Source of the DNA: Marsupella aquatica
Lineage: Eukaryota > Marchantiophyta
Direction: 5' to 3'
DNA: 64,000 bases
NCBI GenBank assembly: GCA_973895155.1
Contig: OZ316892.1
Coordinates: 20,026,001 to 20,090,000 of the forward strand
In this document: positions 1-10,081 of the stretch, in pieces
Layout: every line of letters begins with the position of its first letter
Position numbering within the stretch: the first letter of the stretch is position 1
Notes under the pieces: model-generated
What the model saw: only the letters and a program-made list of their open reading frames with translations
Told to the model about the DNA's origin: nothing
Databases searched by the model: none
Position numbers and translations under genes: made by a program

Positions 1-19
1 TCCACATACTTCCATATAG

Positions 20-545
20 CATGCTCATCCTGGAACATGCTTTATTTTTTGTCTTGTAGTGATCTGAAAGTAAATAAAATATGAGAGCATAGAAGTGCTG
101 TTATATAAGTAAAGTGTCTGCCAAGAAAAGCACAGTGACCAAGAAAAGGTACAGTCAAACAATGCTACGATGTGTGCACTTAACTCAGGGTGCCTTATGA
201 ATGACACTTCTTACAATAAAAACCATAAACCTAGGAAAGAAAAACATGAGGAGAACTTAAGAGGCTATGCATTCATGTTCTTCAGCATCATTTCTCTCAC
301 TCGTGGTGGTGGAGCCTTTGGTTTCATCTCTAAGAAAACACATATTGTGAAAGGGGGCTGCCAAAATAAGTTCAAAACACTCTAGAATACCTAAAACTAA
401 AGGGGTCTAAAAATTAATTAAAAATGTATAGAATACAAAGGCTGCCCCTTGATAAGGCAGATTGAAATGAAAATACATGACACAAAAATCTCAATAAGAC
501 AAAATCTGAAATGTGCATTCACCATATAGCATATACCAGCTTCGA
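20..545. repeat. Dispersed AT-rich repeat, copy a
   Basis: Non-coding, AT-rich. The segment matches 13,848-14,360 in the same order. Shared blocks are the 'TAGCATG-TCAT..GGAACA' start, 'GTCTTGTAGTGAT', 'AAAACCATAAA', 'TTGACACAAAATC' and 'TTCACCATATAGCA'. No reading frame is shared, so this is probably a fragment of a non-autonomous element. No gene is visible in the first 600 bases. Confidence 0.55.
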
Positions 546-581
546 AATAGTAAGTTAACCCCTCATCTTTCTATTATAAGT

Positions 582-1368
582 TGTAATTAGGTGATTATGA
601 AGGGTTGAACTATAGAACTCCTGCTGGTAATCCTTGTACCCATTTTTCATCCTACCAAGCCCATTAGGGTTATGGTTTACTTAGCCAGTTCCATCATTGC
701 TTCATGGACCGGCAAGAGGAAGATCAACTGGGCCCTAGTTCTTTCAGAGGTCATCGCCAAGCAGGTTGCGGTTGTCACTACTACTAGCCAAACTTATTTG
801 ACACCTTACTTGGCGCATGTCTACTGGACGAGACATTGTTTGTTACCAGTGGAGCTGAGCGATTGGAGGAGGAGAGTGAGACACTTTGAGCTTCCACAGC
901 CAGAGTGTGCGAGAGAGCTGACTCCACCACCTACGACATCACCGACACCCCCAGTGCAGCAGGCGACACCACCAGAGGTACCAGGGACGACTTCTTCCAC
1001 TTTTGTGACTTCCACCTCTTCCACTTCATGGACTGATTTTATTGGTGATGCTGAGAGACTAGCTAGTGTGGCTGGTTTCAACCAGCATTTGGTTGCCGAG
1101 GCTACACGACTTTTGACCTGTACCCCATCCCAGTTACTTGATTGTATTCGGAGTTTGATTGCGGATCCTCGTTCTACTCCACTTCCCCCTGCCTCACCCT
1201 TAGTACCTTCCCCCCAGCCTGATATCCCTATGGATGTTGAGGAGCCAGAGGTACCGATAGTTGATGCATGTATTCCTCCTACATGTACACCCACTCCCGA
1301 GCACCTTCCTTCTCCCATCCCCGAGCCTTTACCACCTTCACCTGTACCCTCTGTAATTAGGTGATTAT
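582..1368 (+). mobile_element. Inserted gag-like gene fragment flanked by 17-bp direct repeats
   Basis: The 17-bp word TGTAATTAGGTGATTAT occurs at 582-598 and again at 1352-1368. Between the copies lies a piece of the proline-rich transposon gene that is seen in fuller form at 2228-4068. Homology to that copy starts near 625-635 and stops abruptly at about 1351, just before the second direct repeat. The layout fits an insertion with a long target duplication, as in target-primed reverse transcription, or a repair event. No poly-A or poly-T tail is visible. Confidence 0.55.
633..1351 (+). pseudogene. Fragment of proline-rich gag-like transposon protein
   Basis: This is an open frame of about 230 codons matching the middle of the protein at 2228-4068. 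Shared stretches include SWTGKR.INWAL, LSEVIAKQVA, LPVELSDWRRR, HFELPQPE and GDAERLASVAGFNQHL, followed by Pro/Ser/Thr-rich sequence. Unlike the fuller copy, it reads through the proline-rich junction without a frameshift, so it shows the ancestral frame there. It lacks both the N-terminal ~130 residues and the conserved C-terminal domain. I infer a dead fragment of a non-autonomous retroelement. No enzyme domain is present. Confidence 0.6.
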
Positions 1369-1562
1369 TCCAAAAAGAGAGTTAAAGTATCAAAACCATA
1401 AATTTTTAAAATTTTTAAGTTTTTATAAGGCCCTTTAAGCAAAATTAAGTTAGTATAAGCTCAAATGGGTAAGGATACCATTGGAAGACGTCAAGGCTAC
1501 TCTGGTTTTCACATATTAGACATCAAGACAGCAAGAAGTTGAAAGGAGCTTCAAAAATGAGG

Positions 1563-1866
1563 TGACGGCCTGGACGGCCTCCTCGCAGGGACGGCCGGGA
1601 CGGCGCCGTCCTGGACGGCCTCCTCACGAAAGACGGCAAAGACGGCGCCGGCTTGGACGGCTTCCACACAGGGACGGCAGGGACGGCACCCATTTTTCGC
1701 TAAGGACGGCCGACTCCTTCCGCGCCGGCCCGCATGAAAAACTCGAGGACGTCTTGGACGGCCTCAACGTAGGGACGTCCGGGACGTCCACCCCGCCACG
1801 ACCTAATGTGACGTCCGCGCCGGCCCAAACCTTTTTCTCCATTTTTCTTTGAGGGACGTCCATGGC
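1563..1866. repeat. GC-rich tract of GGACGGC / GGACGTCC repeats
   Basis: About 300 bases dominated by short words GGACGGC, GACGGC and GGACGTCC at irregular 10-25 base spacing, in an AT-rich neighbourhood. Open frames on both strands here are low-complexity (RPGRRRPGRPP-type) and I do not regard them as genes. Similar short bursts occur at 15,660-15,700 and 30,590-30,645, so the word is a dispersed component of element families. It lies ~360 bases upstream of the gag-like start at 2228 and may be leader or promoter sequence of that element. Confidence 0.5.
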
Positions 1867-2227
1867 GGCCGGCAGTAGGGCGCAAGCTTTGACCCTTAGT
1901 GCTCACTTGTTAGACCACCATTTGAGCTTGTTTCAATTGCTATAGGAGCGCAACTGCCTAGAGAATGTTCGCCCCGATTCTGAACTGCCATTGATGAGAC
2001 GTTGAGGAGTATTGGGTCATCGATGCTCTCTGATTTCTTGGAATTGAAGAAATTGAAATTTTGAGAGCTTCGCCTGATCAGAGCTCTTTCATTTCTATCT
2101 CTTTTCAGTTCATTCCTTCTCCCATAGTAGCGCAGCTACCTTAGATCCCTGAGATTTTATTCTTGAGCCTCAATGCTTACCCGTTTTTAGGAGGAGAGCT
2201 CTAGAGCCTTCTCAGATTTTCTGAGCT

Positions 2228-4068
2228 ATGGCCACCATAAGCTTACCAATTAGTAAGGTGACCTTACCCCCAGGTCCTAAGGCTTACTTTAGACTCCTTA
2301 GTAACCTGGTAGAGATGGGCTTGAGTTCCTTACTTTTTCTTCCTTGGGATATGGTGCATGGGTCCATCATTGCCAATTTTCTTCGCCCACCCCGAGCTGG
2401 CACTTTTCGGAGTTCTACTAGAGGTTCAGCTGATGTGTGTACCACTGCCGTTATTTCTGAGGTGTACCAGTTGAGCCAGGAGGGAGAGAGACTTATCTCT
2501 GTTGGAGAGGACTTGACTGTCCCCTATTTTAGAGGTACCAGGGACCGGAGGTCTGGTTGGAAGATTGATCAGTGCAGGAACCGGGAGTTAGCTCATCTAC
2601 TCCGATTCCTTGTACCTATCTTTCATCCGACCAAACCCACCAGGGCTATGGTTTACTTGACCAGCTCTATCATTGTATCATGGACCGGCAAGAGGAGGAT
2701 CAACTGGGCCTTAGCTCTTTCGGAGGTGATCGCCAAGCAGGTGGCTATCTTGTCTACTACCGGTGATACCTATCTGACACCCTACTTGGCGCACATTTAC
2801 TTTTCGAGAGGTTGCTTATTACCAGTGGAGCTGAGCGATTGGAGGAGGAGAGCGAGACACTTTGAGCTACCTCAGCCAGAGTTAGCGAGGGAGTTGACTC
2901 CACCACCAACGACTCTTCGAGACCCCCTCCAGTGGAGCAGACGACAGCACCGGATCTACCAGGGATGACTTCTCCCTCTTTCGTTGCTTCCACTTCTTAT
3001 CCGTCATGGACTGATTTTGTTGGTGATGCTGAGCGACTAGCTAGTGTGGCTGGTTTCAACCAGCATTTGGTAGATGAGGCCACTAGACTCTTGAGTTGTA
3101 CCCCTCTACAGTTACTTGACTGTATTCGTGCTTTACTTTCCGAGTCTCGTACCGTCCCACCCCCTCATGTTTCACCCCTTGCACCTTCACCACAGCCTGA
3201 TCACCCTATGGATGCTGATGAGCCGGAGGTACCTATCGCTGATCCTTCACTCCCTCCTCCATCCTCACCTACACCCCCTCTACCTGATCCCATTCTTTCC
3301 CCTATCCCTCCTACATTTTCACCTGAGCACCCTCCATCTCCTACCCCTGAGCCTTTACCCCCTTCACCAGTACCCCCTCCAGATCCATTTTCCTCTATTG
3401 AGGATACCACCCTATCACCCCTTGATGATTCATTTCCCTCTCCTACCATGGAAGGAGATGAACCTATTCCTGAGCCTATTCCTGAGACTGAGCCTGAGCC
3501 TGAGACTGTAGAGCCTCCCAGTGTACCATTTATAGCTCCTACTCCTTTGATGTCTCAGCCTCCTATTGTCTCTTCTGTTGCCGACATTGAGCCTCTTTTT
3601 GTCTTTCCCGCCCAGTTTGATAGGATGATTACATCACTCATCGACGCACGCACTCCTCTTGCACCTCCTTTACCTCCACTTATGTTTGGTCGTGAGTCTT
3701 TTCCTTTTCCACACACCTACGACATGGTTCCGATTTCTCGTGGTATTCTATGGCTACCTATCGACAAGCTGAGATTACCCACGATTGAGACTCCTGACCT
3801 TTGGAGTTGGGTTTATCATTGTAGAAAGGTCATAGCACCTTTCCCTCTTCCAGCTCCAGACATTCCATGGCCATCAGATTACTTTGTTTGGATCGGACCA
3901 GATGGACATCCCATCCGGAAGACCAGTGAGCCTCATTTGATTCGTTACCGTGAGGACCTTTTCCGTCGACAGTATTTGAAGGGACAGAGGACCAAAGGGA
4001 AGATAGCCCTTGGTTATGTAGCTCGCCTCCCTTTACTTGTAGTCGACCCTCCTCCTATTATAGTATGA
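2228..4068 (+). pseudogene. Proline-rich gag-like transposon protein, frameshifted full copy
   Basis: Reads from the ATG at 2228 to a stop at 4066-4068 with one frame change near 2915-2935. There it has two extra bases compared with the copy at 633-1351. The encoded protein would be about 610 residues. It has an N-terminal globular part (to ~220), a Pro/Glu/Ser-rich middle, and a conserved C-terminal domain with YDMVP, LWLPIDKLR, LWSWVYHCRKVIAP, DIPWPSDYFVWIGPDGHP and a basic FRRQYLKG stretch, ending VVDPPPI.V. The C-terminal domain is repeated at 5940-6642. I see no protease, reverse transcriptase, RNase H or integrase motifs and no zinc knuckle, so a non-autonomous element gene is likely. 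The family function is unknown to me. Confidence 0.6.
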
Positions 4069-5880
4069 GATTAGTATTTTATTTTGTAGACTTTTACTTA
4101 GCTTTGACCATTTGACTATCCCTTAGTCAAAGTTGACTTTTACTTTACTTAGTTTAGACTTAGGAAATGAAGAGGCATGTCTCTTCATTCTCCTTAGCCC
4201 GTGGGCGATCTCATGTACTTATTGTGATACCAGTCTCATTTTGAGACAGTGTGGATAGTTATTTGCATCTCCTCATCTTGGAGTTTTGTCCCTTGTACGT
4301 GTAATGCAATTTTGCAAGGAAGATTTGCATACCTTGAAATTTGATTACTTGTGCTAGGAGTCTACCCCTCCTTCGTATGGTAATGCATGTTGCAATTACC
4401 GTAAGAAGTAAAACCCATAAAAATACAGTTTGCGGAATGTATTAGAAGATCCGTTGGTCGGTGCCTAATCCAAACTACAACATTTGTTGTCCATTTCTGT
4501 ATTTACATGAAGGACTTATCTTTGGAAGATAAGTATTGCATGAAATCAAGAAAAGAAAAATCTATATGTTAAGAAGTAGCAACATTCTTAATTCACGGAT
4601 TTGAAGTACCATTGTGGTATACTGAATGTGCATTAGTTTTTCTTTGGAATTGCGCATCGCTGAAGAAGGAAACATGTTGCCGGCATTTTAATGACACACT
4701 ACTATATACACAATCCGAAACTTATCTTGGGTTTTGTGAGCATAGACACTTCTTAAACATAGATTTATGATAGAAACCTAGAGAGCAGTTATAGCAAGGT
4801 TATGTTTGACTTATCAACGTCTCAAATAATGCCATAGCTCTTTCTTAAGACATGGTGACGGAGTTAAATATTGCTAAACTATACCTCTAAAAGCTCTAAG
4901 ATTCTGTTATTCACACTAGAAGAAACCGGCCCGTTTTGAGACCTGGAGATGTGTGACTTGTCCAAGACCTTCATGAAATAGCGACTCCAAGGTTGTTGGT
5001 GTCATGTTAGTCACACCTTCTTGACTGAGTTTTGGTGAAGTTTTGCCAAGTCATGTTTACAACTGTTAGGTAAGTTGCAACTATAACTTAGTTAAGGCAA
5101 TTAGGGTGAAGTTATACAAGTGACTCTACATTAGAGTACAACTTATGAGACCACTACATTTGAACCCTTAAACCTTAAAGTATGGGATCCGCGACCATAT
5201 ACATATGATTTTGGATACACCATATGTCATTCCACATCAATTTAATAATAGTTTAGTCATACCATTCTAAACCATAATTACTTGATCTTAGATAGCATTA
5301 GTTTTCTTTTAGGCTCATCATTTGTGCTCTTAATTAATGAGCATGCAACAAGGCTATTGTAAGGTTAATCCTAGCCCTGTGCGTTCATTTAATCTTTGCT
5401 CATATTGTGTTGTGTCAAATTTTCTTTAGGGTTTACAGCTCATGTCAACGCAAAGTGGTCGAGTGTCACTGGGTTCAGTTCTCTCACTAAGTGTTAAGGT
5501 ATGCATTGTGCGTTGCCTTTGGATACGAGTTTAGGGTGCGCGGGTTTTTCAACAGGAAACACACCAGCAGAGTGCAAATGGGAGTTGAAGGTGCGCGGGA
5601 ACTCGGAGGTTTTTGTCAAGGAAAAACTTGGATGTCCATTGTGCTTACCAACAACCATCGTTTAGGGCGAGGAGCTTTACGGACTTCCGCTTGTCGTGCT
5701 TGAGTGTACATCTGCCCTCTATACTTTTGGGAGCTTTGGACTAGAGCAGATGATCAGCAAATGTCACTTTTGTTCTTATTTTATTAATTCATTGTGTTTT
5801 GTTTCAGATTCTATTTTTCTTATAGATGTTGAGTACCATCTCTAAACCACTCAAAACACTTTAAAACATCTTTTCATCCC
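4069..5880. other. Non-coding stretch after gag-like gene
   Basis: AT-rich sequence without a credible gene. It is probably the 3' untranslated and terminal part of the element encoding 2228-4068, then unrelated filler. I looked for a direct repeat of 1369-2227 that would mark a pair of LTRs and did not see one. Confidence 0.4.
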
Positions 5881-5939
5881 ATTCTTGTTCTTCCATGGGA
5901 ACGAACACCGAGTTTTTAGCATATATTCGATGATATTTG

Positions 5940-6642
5940 CTTTTGTTAGCATACGACACCCTCTCCCCTTTCATCCCCTTCCACTCAGGAGGCCACTTTA
6001 CCACACTCTGATGTTCTATCTCCCTCCCCTACCAGGGAAGGAAATGAACCCATTCCCGAGCCTAATCTGAATACTGAGACATTAGAGCCCCCCAGGGTAC
6101 CATTTCTAGCTCCTACACCTTTGATGTCTCAGCATCCTATTGTCTCTTCTACTGCCGATATTGAGCCCCTTTTTGCTCTTCCTGTCGCGTTTGCTACCAT
6201 GATCACTACACTGATTGACACACGCATTCCTCTTGCACCACCCTTACCTCCACTGATGTTTGGTTCCCACTCGCTCCCTTTTGTACATACATATGACATG
6301 GTTCCTAGTTATCCTGGTATTTTATGGCTTCCTATCGACAAGCTGCGCATGCTAGAGATTGAGGGTCCGCAGTTGTGGAGTTGGGTTTATCATTGTAGAA
6401 AGGTCATTGCACCTATCCCTCTTCCAGCCCCGGACATTCCATGGCCCTCAGATTATTATGTTTGGATTGGACCGGATGGACATCCCATCCGGAAGACCAG
6501 TGACCCAGATCTGATGAGACTCCGACAGGATATTTTTCGCCGACAGTATTTGAAGGGCAATAGGGCCAAAGGGAAGTTAGCACTTGGATTTGTAGCGAGT
6601 CTTCCCCTGATTGTAGTTGACCCTCCTCCTATTGTCTTATGA
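5940..6642 (+). pseudogene. C-terminal part of proline-rich gag-like transposon protein
   Basis: This is the third copy of the family at 2228-4068, covering only the C-terminal third. The frame is open from about 6030 through ATG 6124 to the stop at 6640-6642. It carries YDMVP, ILWLPIDKLR, LWSWVYHCRKVIAP, DIPWPSDYYVWIGPDGHP and VVDPPPIVL. The proline-rich linker upstream (5940-6030) is recognisable but shifted in frame. N-terminal sequences are absent. The amino-acid sequence is better conserved than the linker, suggesting past selection on the C-terminal domain in the active element. Confidence 0.55.
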
Positions 6643-7380
6643 CATTTGTACCTCATTTGCTAAACTTATTAGTGTATTGAGCTTTTACTACTTCACTACT
6701 TGCGTAGTTGAACGTTTACTACCCCTCATCTTTGTATCACTCCATACCGTGATGAATTTCGTGAATTTTGTAATATCGCTGACCGCACGGGGATATTCCT
6801 CTTGCTGTTCATGGACCCTGCCATGTTTGGGTGCTCCATACCGTGATGAACATCATGAAGTATGTATTATCGCTGACCGCACACTGTATACTCCTCTTGC
6901 TCTTTATGGAGTTCATGTTGAAGTCTTTTACACAACTTCATAACCTCGAAAAGGAGAGGAAGATATATCAACTCCTATAATACACAGTTGCGCCACTTTT
7001 TAGAGTGGTCGTCATTCAAATATGCAGGGCACAAAAATTAAAAAATCTGACCAAGAGAAGGAATAAAACAAAATTGAATTATATTGAGTGTGAAATTTCC
7101 AAGCAAGAACTAAAGGGGAATTGGGAATGTCAGGGAATGCCAATACACAATAATCAAATATTTTATGGACCATCTATGTATAGTACTATCCATGCATACT
7201 AAGCCCCATGCATAGAAATAGTATTTTCCATGCCTAGACATTGTACCCCATGGTAATCTATGTCCTAGGAGGAGTTTAAATGATTACAAATATTACATAA
7301 TGTAATAGAAAAGTTCAAACCAAAAAATAGTACAAAAGGCCTAAAGGGGGGGGGGGGGGGGGGGAGAAGTTAAGGTTTTC
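6643..7380. repeat. Repeat-derived non-coding DNA with two terminal-motif copies
   Basis: No gene seen. CCATACCGTGATGAA occurs twice (about 6746 and 6837), each followed within 30-50 bases by ATCGCTGACCGCAC, so there is a ~90-base direct duplication. From about 6990 to 7060 the sequence matches 14,540-14,580 ('ATTCAAATATGCAGGG' versus 'ATTTGAATTTGCAGGG'). An uninterrupted G run of about 18 lies at 7346-7363. Confidence 0.45.
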
Positions 7381-7490
7381 AAGGAATTACAAAATGAAAA
7401 ATACTAAGACAAAAATCATTCTTGACTGGTTATACTTTGTGGTTGTTTTACTCATTTTTTGCGCCCATTTTGCACAAGATTTTCTTAAGA

Positions 7491-7890
7491 ACATCTTGGG
7501 CGACACCACATCTTTTTTTCTTAACGGCATCTTGGGTGACACCACATCTTTTTTCTTAAACAACAACGTCTTGGGCAACACAACATTAGTTTTTCTTAAT
7601 GACATCTTAGATGACATGACATCTTTTTTCTTAATAACATCTTGAATGGGAGACATGACATCTGTTGTTCTCAACGACTTTTTGGCCGACATGACATCTT
7701 TTGTTATCACCGGCATCTCGGCCAACACGACACCTTTTGTTCTCACATCTTGGGCGACACAGCATCTTAAGTTTCTTCTCAACGACCGATGACTTGGCCG
7801 ACATGACATCTTTATTCTCAACAACCTCTTGGACGACACGACCTCTTTTGTTCTCAACAACATCAGGAACGACATCTGTTGTGCAATGCA
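7491..7890. repeat. Degenerate minisatellite, ~38-40 bp unit
   Basis: About ten imperfect copies of a unit built around CATCTTGGGCGACA, then CGACATCTTTT and GTTCTCAACAA. The minus strand is open for 183 codons with a KDVVSPKM-type repeat. That openness follows from the repeat, so I do not call it a gene. A weaker version of the same pattern (CGACATCTT, CATCTTTT) occurs at 14,590-14,780, linking this array to the dispersed repeat there. Confidence 0.6.
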
Positions 7891-8139
7891 CGGGTATTGA
7901 GCTAGTGGAATGATAAAGACAACTACAACGGCCCGCATGAGTCCAAAGAGAGATGAACTTGTGGAGTGACGCCCTCTATCACTCCCCTAGTACTATGCAA
8001 AGTGAGAAGGAGGGAGGAATATAAGATGTGCATTCATTGATTTATAGACATCTAATGTGGTTTATCACGATTGGTATGCTGCCCCATTTTCGTGTCCATT
8101 TAGCAGGATTGTTTGTGAGCACCCTTATGTAATTCGGAG

Positions 8140-8216
8140 CCTGCTTGTAATCATACATCAAAATGTGGCTCCATTCATTGATTGAAAGTCACATTACAAG
8201 TATCGCGGTATGCAGG
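8140..8216 (+). repeat. Subterminal element repeat, copy 1
   Basis: A block of ~75 bases with, in order, CTGCTTGTAATCATACATCA, AAATGTGGCT, CATTCATTGATTGAAAG and TATCGCGGTATG. The same ordered blocks recur at 8293-8368, 12,099-12,175 and 38,125-38,205, and partly inverted at 43,182-43,218. It ends in the reverse complement of the CATACCRTGATA motif, consistent with the right end of a DNA transposon. Confidence 0.55.
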
Positions 8217-8292
8217 GGTTCCGTACATAGTATCTGTAATATTACATGGTCTACAGTGAACGATGTATACCTAATTGTTAAGCATTTATCGT

Positions 8293-8368
8293 CCCTTCTG
8301 GTAATCATACATCAAAATATGGTTGCAGTCATTGATTGCAAGAGAAAAACAAGGATTATCACGGTATG
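8293..8368 (+). repeat. Subterminal element repeat, copy 2
   Basis: The same ordered blocks as at 8140-8216: CCCTTCTGGTAATCATACAT, ATCAAAATATGGTTGCA, CATTGATTGCAAGAG and TTATCACGGTATG. It lies 150 bases downstream of copy 1 in the same orientation, so the ends of two elements, or a duplicated end, are stacked here. Confidence 0.55.
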
Positions 8369-8726
8369 AAGTGGTACCGTACATAGTATATGTCATATTT
8401 TGATGCGTTTATCGTGGACTGGGCTGGCATGCTCCGTACTCTATTACGTGATATTATTGGGACGGTATTACTTAGCGTGAATATTACGTTTACCTTGGTG
8501 GTACTTATCGCAAGTCGATAGCAGTGGAAGTGTGCACAATAGTTTTGATGCGGCGAGTAGCAGTTCTGTTTGCGGGCGCAGATACAGCTTCGACTTTGAG
8601 GCAACAGCTCCGACTTTGATTTGCGTGTGTTGTGAGCGATATGATAGTGCGGCCGCAGGCAGACTTGGAAGCAACGGGTTGAAGGTAGACGCATGCCCCT
8701 ATCCGCGTTACCAACCTCTCCACGCC

Positions 8727-9380
8727 ATGGCTGAATGGACTCCACTCGCAGAATTTGAGGGTTGTCGGGCGGCTTCTAAAGGCAAGGACTTTCCACCCTC
8801 CTTGGTGTGGGGGTTCAATTATGTAGCCAGGCATCCATACCCACGTAAATTTGTTTACTCTGTGTGTCCACAAACTTCATGCTCGAGATCGCTCGAATTC
8901 GGGCCGCAATGTGGGCATCGTTTACCGGGGGAACCAAAGTTTAGATTTGAGCTCATTTTATTTGATGCAGTACACGGGGCGCGAAAACCCGTGCGGGCTA
9001 ACATCTGGAAATGTGCCTGCAATTTGTTGAAGTGTACCCCATACGACTTCAATGTCTTGCCTGAGCTAGACCAGGTTCGTCTGGTACAGTCAGTTCTGCA
9101 AAATTGTCCCAAGATTAAAGTGTCACTTTCAATAAGAGATATGGAGTTGCATATTGAGCACCTGATGATTATGGATGAGGGTTTGACAGTGCCACGTTCC
9201 CTACATGTTGGGTCCTCCAGTGCGAGGAGGCCCATCGCCAGGACTTCCACCAATGGTAAGGAGACTGAGTTGACTACTCCAGCTAAGTCTTCATCAACTA
9301 CTCCATCGAAGTCTTCTAGTGCAAAAAAAGTCCTCAGCGATCTTATAAAGGCATTGCAGGAGGCTGATCTAGACGACTGA
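8727..9380 (+). CDS. RPA70 C-terminal-like OB-fold protein (element-associated)
   Basis: 217 residues from ATG 8727. The frame is open upstream, but sequence before this Met looks non-coding. Residues ~38-137 resemble the C-terminal zinc-bearing OB fold of the large replication protein A subunit. This shows as a YSVCP-x3-SC pair (C47, C52), a second ligand pair C62/H64, then alternating hydrophobic strands (FRFELILFD, VRANIWKCA) and KIKVSLSIRD. RPA family proteins bind single-stranded DNA in replication and repair. The tail (~165-217) is Ser/Thr/Lys-rich and ends acidic (EADLDD). No introns are evident. Neighbours are element ends (8140-8368) and a decayed gene (10,082-11,215). Plant Helitrons often carry RPA-like genes, but no Rep/helicase is seen here. 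The family call is from motif reading only. Confidence 0.5.
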   Translation: MAEWTPLAEFEGCRAASKGKDFPPSLVWGFNYVARHPYPRKFVYSVCPQTSCSRSLEFGPQCGHRLPGEPKFRFELILFDAVHGARKPVRANIWKCACNLLKCTPYDFNVLPELDQVRLVQSVLQNCPKIKVSLSIRDMELHIEHLMIMDEGLTVPRSLHVGSSSARRPIARTSTNGKETELTTPAKSSSTTPSKSSSAKKVLSDLIKALQEADLDD

Positions 9381-10081
9381 CCGCTACACGGCCGCTTATT
9401 CAAGTTTAGCGCAAGGGTGGACTTCGAAGGCGTAGGGATTTTTGTCAGTTTTGTAGGGACCCAGTGTGCCGAAGGTTGCTAACGAGGAGACTTCTGGGGA
9501 TTTTTGTTTAGTTTGCACCAGGTTTATGATACTGAATACACACCGTGCTCGTGAATGATCAATACATACCGTGATTTTCGTCAGTTTTTTATAACTCAGT
9601 GACTGCGCGCCATATATTTTTGCATTTTCATGAGCAGCAAGCATGGGCCTTTTACCCTGCACCGTGTTTCTCTTTGTGCCTGTATATCCCTTCATTGTAC
9701 TGCGGTGTTCTGCTATCGAACAAATAAAGTATTGTTTTAGACAATGATAATGTCGGGTGGCAAACTTTGTGGATGCTTCGAGGTTTCATTCACAGGTACT
9801 AGGATTGACTGTTTCCATAAATCATAGTATGTCCGAGTACCCAGTGAGGCGGAGAGACGGCACCCGGCGCGCCGAAGGCTGCTAATGACACGACGGTTGC
9901 TAATGAGGAGACTGATTAACTATGATCAAATGTATGACAATACATACCATGATAAAATTGAGTCTTGTCATCATATCACTTATTTCACATCGCACCCTCG
10001 TAGGACTCTTTATTTATGCATACCGCGGAAATGAAGTACAACATGCCATGCACTGGCCATTGCATCACAAACAGCAAGAAA
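9381..10081. other. Intergenic, element-derived
   Basis: No gene seen. Two terminal motifs occur: ACATACCGTGATT near 9546 and ACATACCATGATAAAAT near 9945. Two similar blocks (TGCCGAAGGTTGCTAA, TAATGAGGAGAC) recur at 9467-9492 and 9870-9912, a short duplication. Confidence 0.4.

Noticed and set aside
821-1318. 165-codon minus-strand frame
   Set aside because: It is antisense to the gag-like fragment and Gly/Ser-rich because the plus strand codes Pro/Ser.
7387-7938. 183-codon minus-strand frame with repeated KDVVSPKM-like units
   Set aside because: It is created by the minisatellite. There is no independent evidence for a gene.
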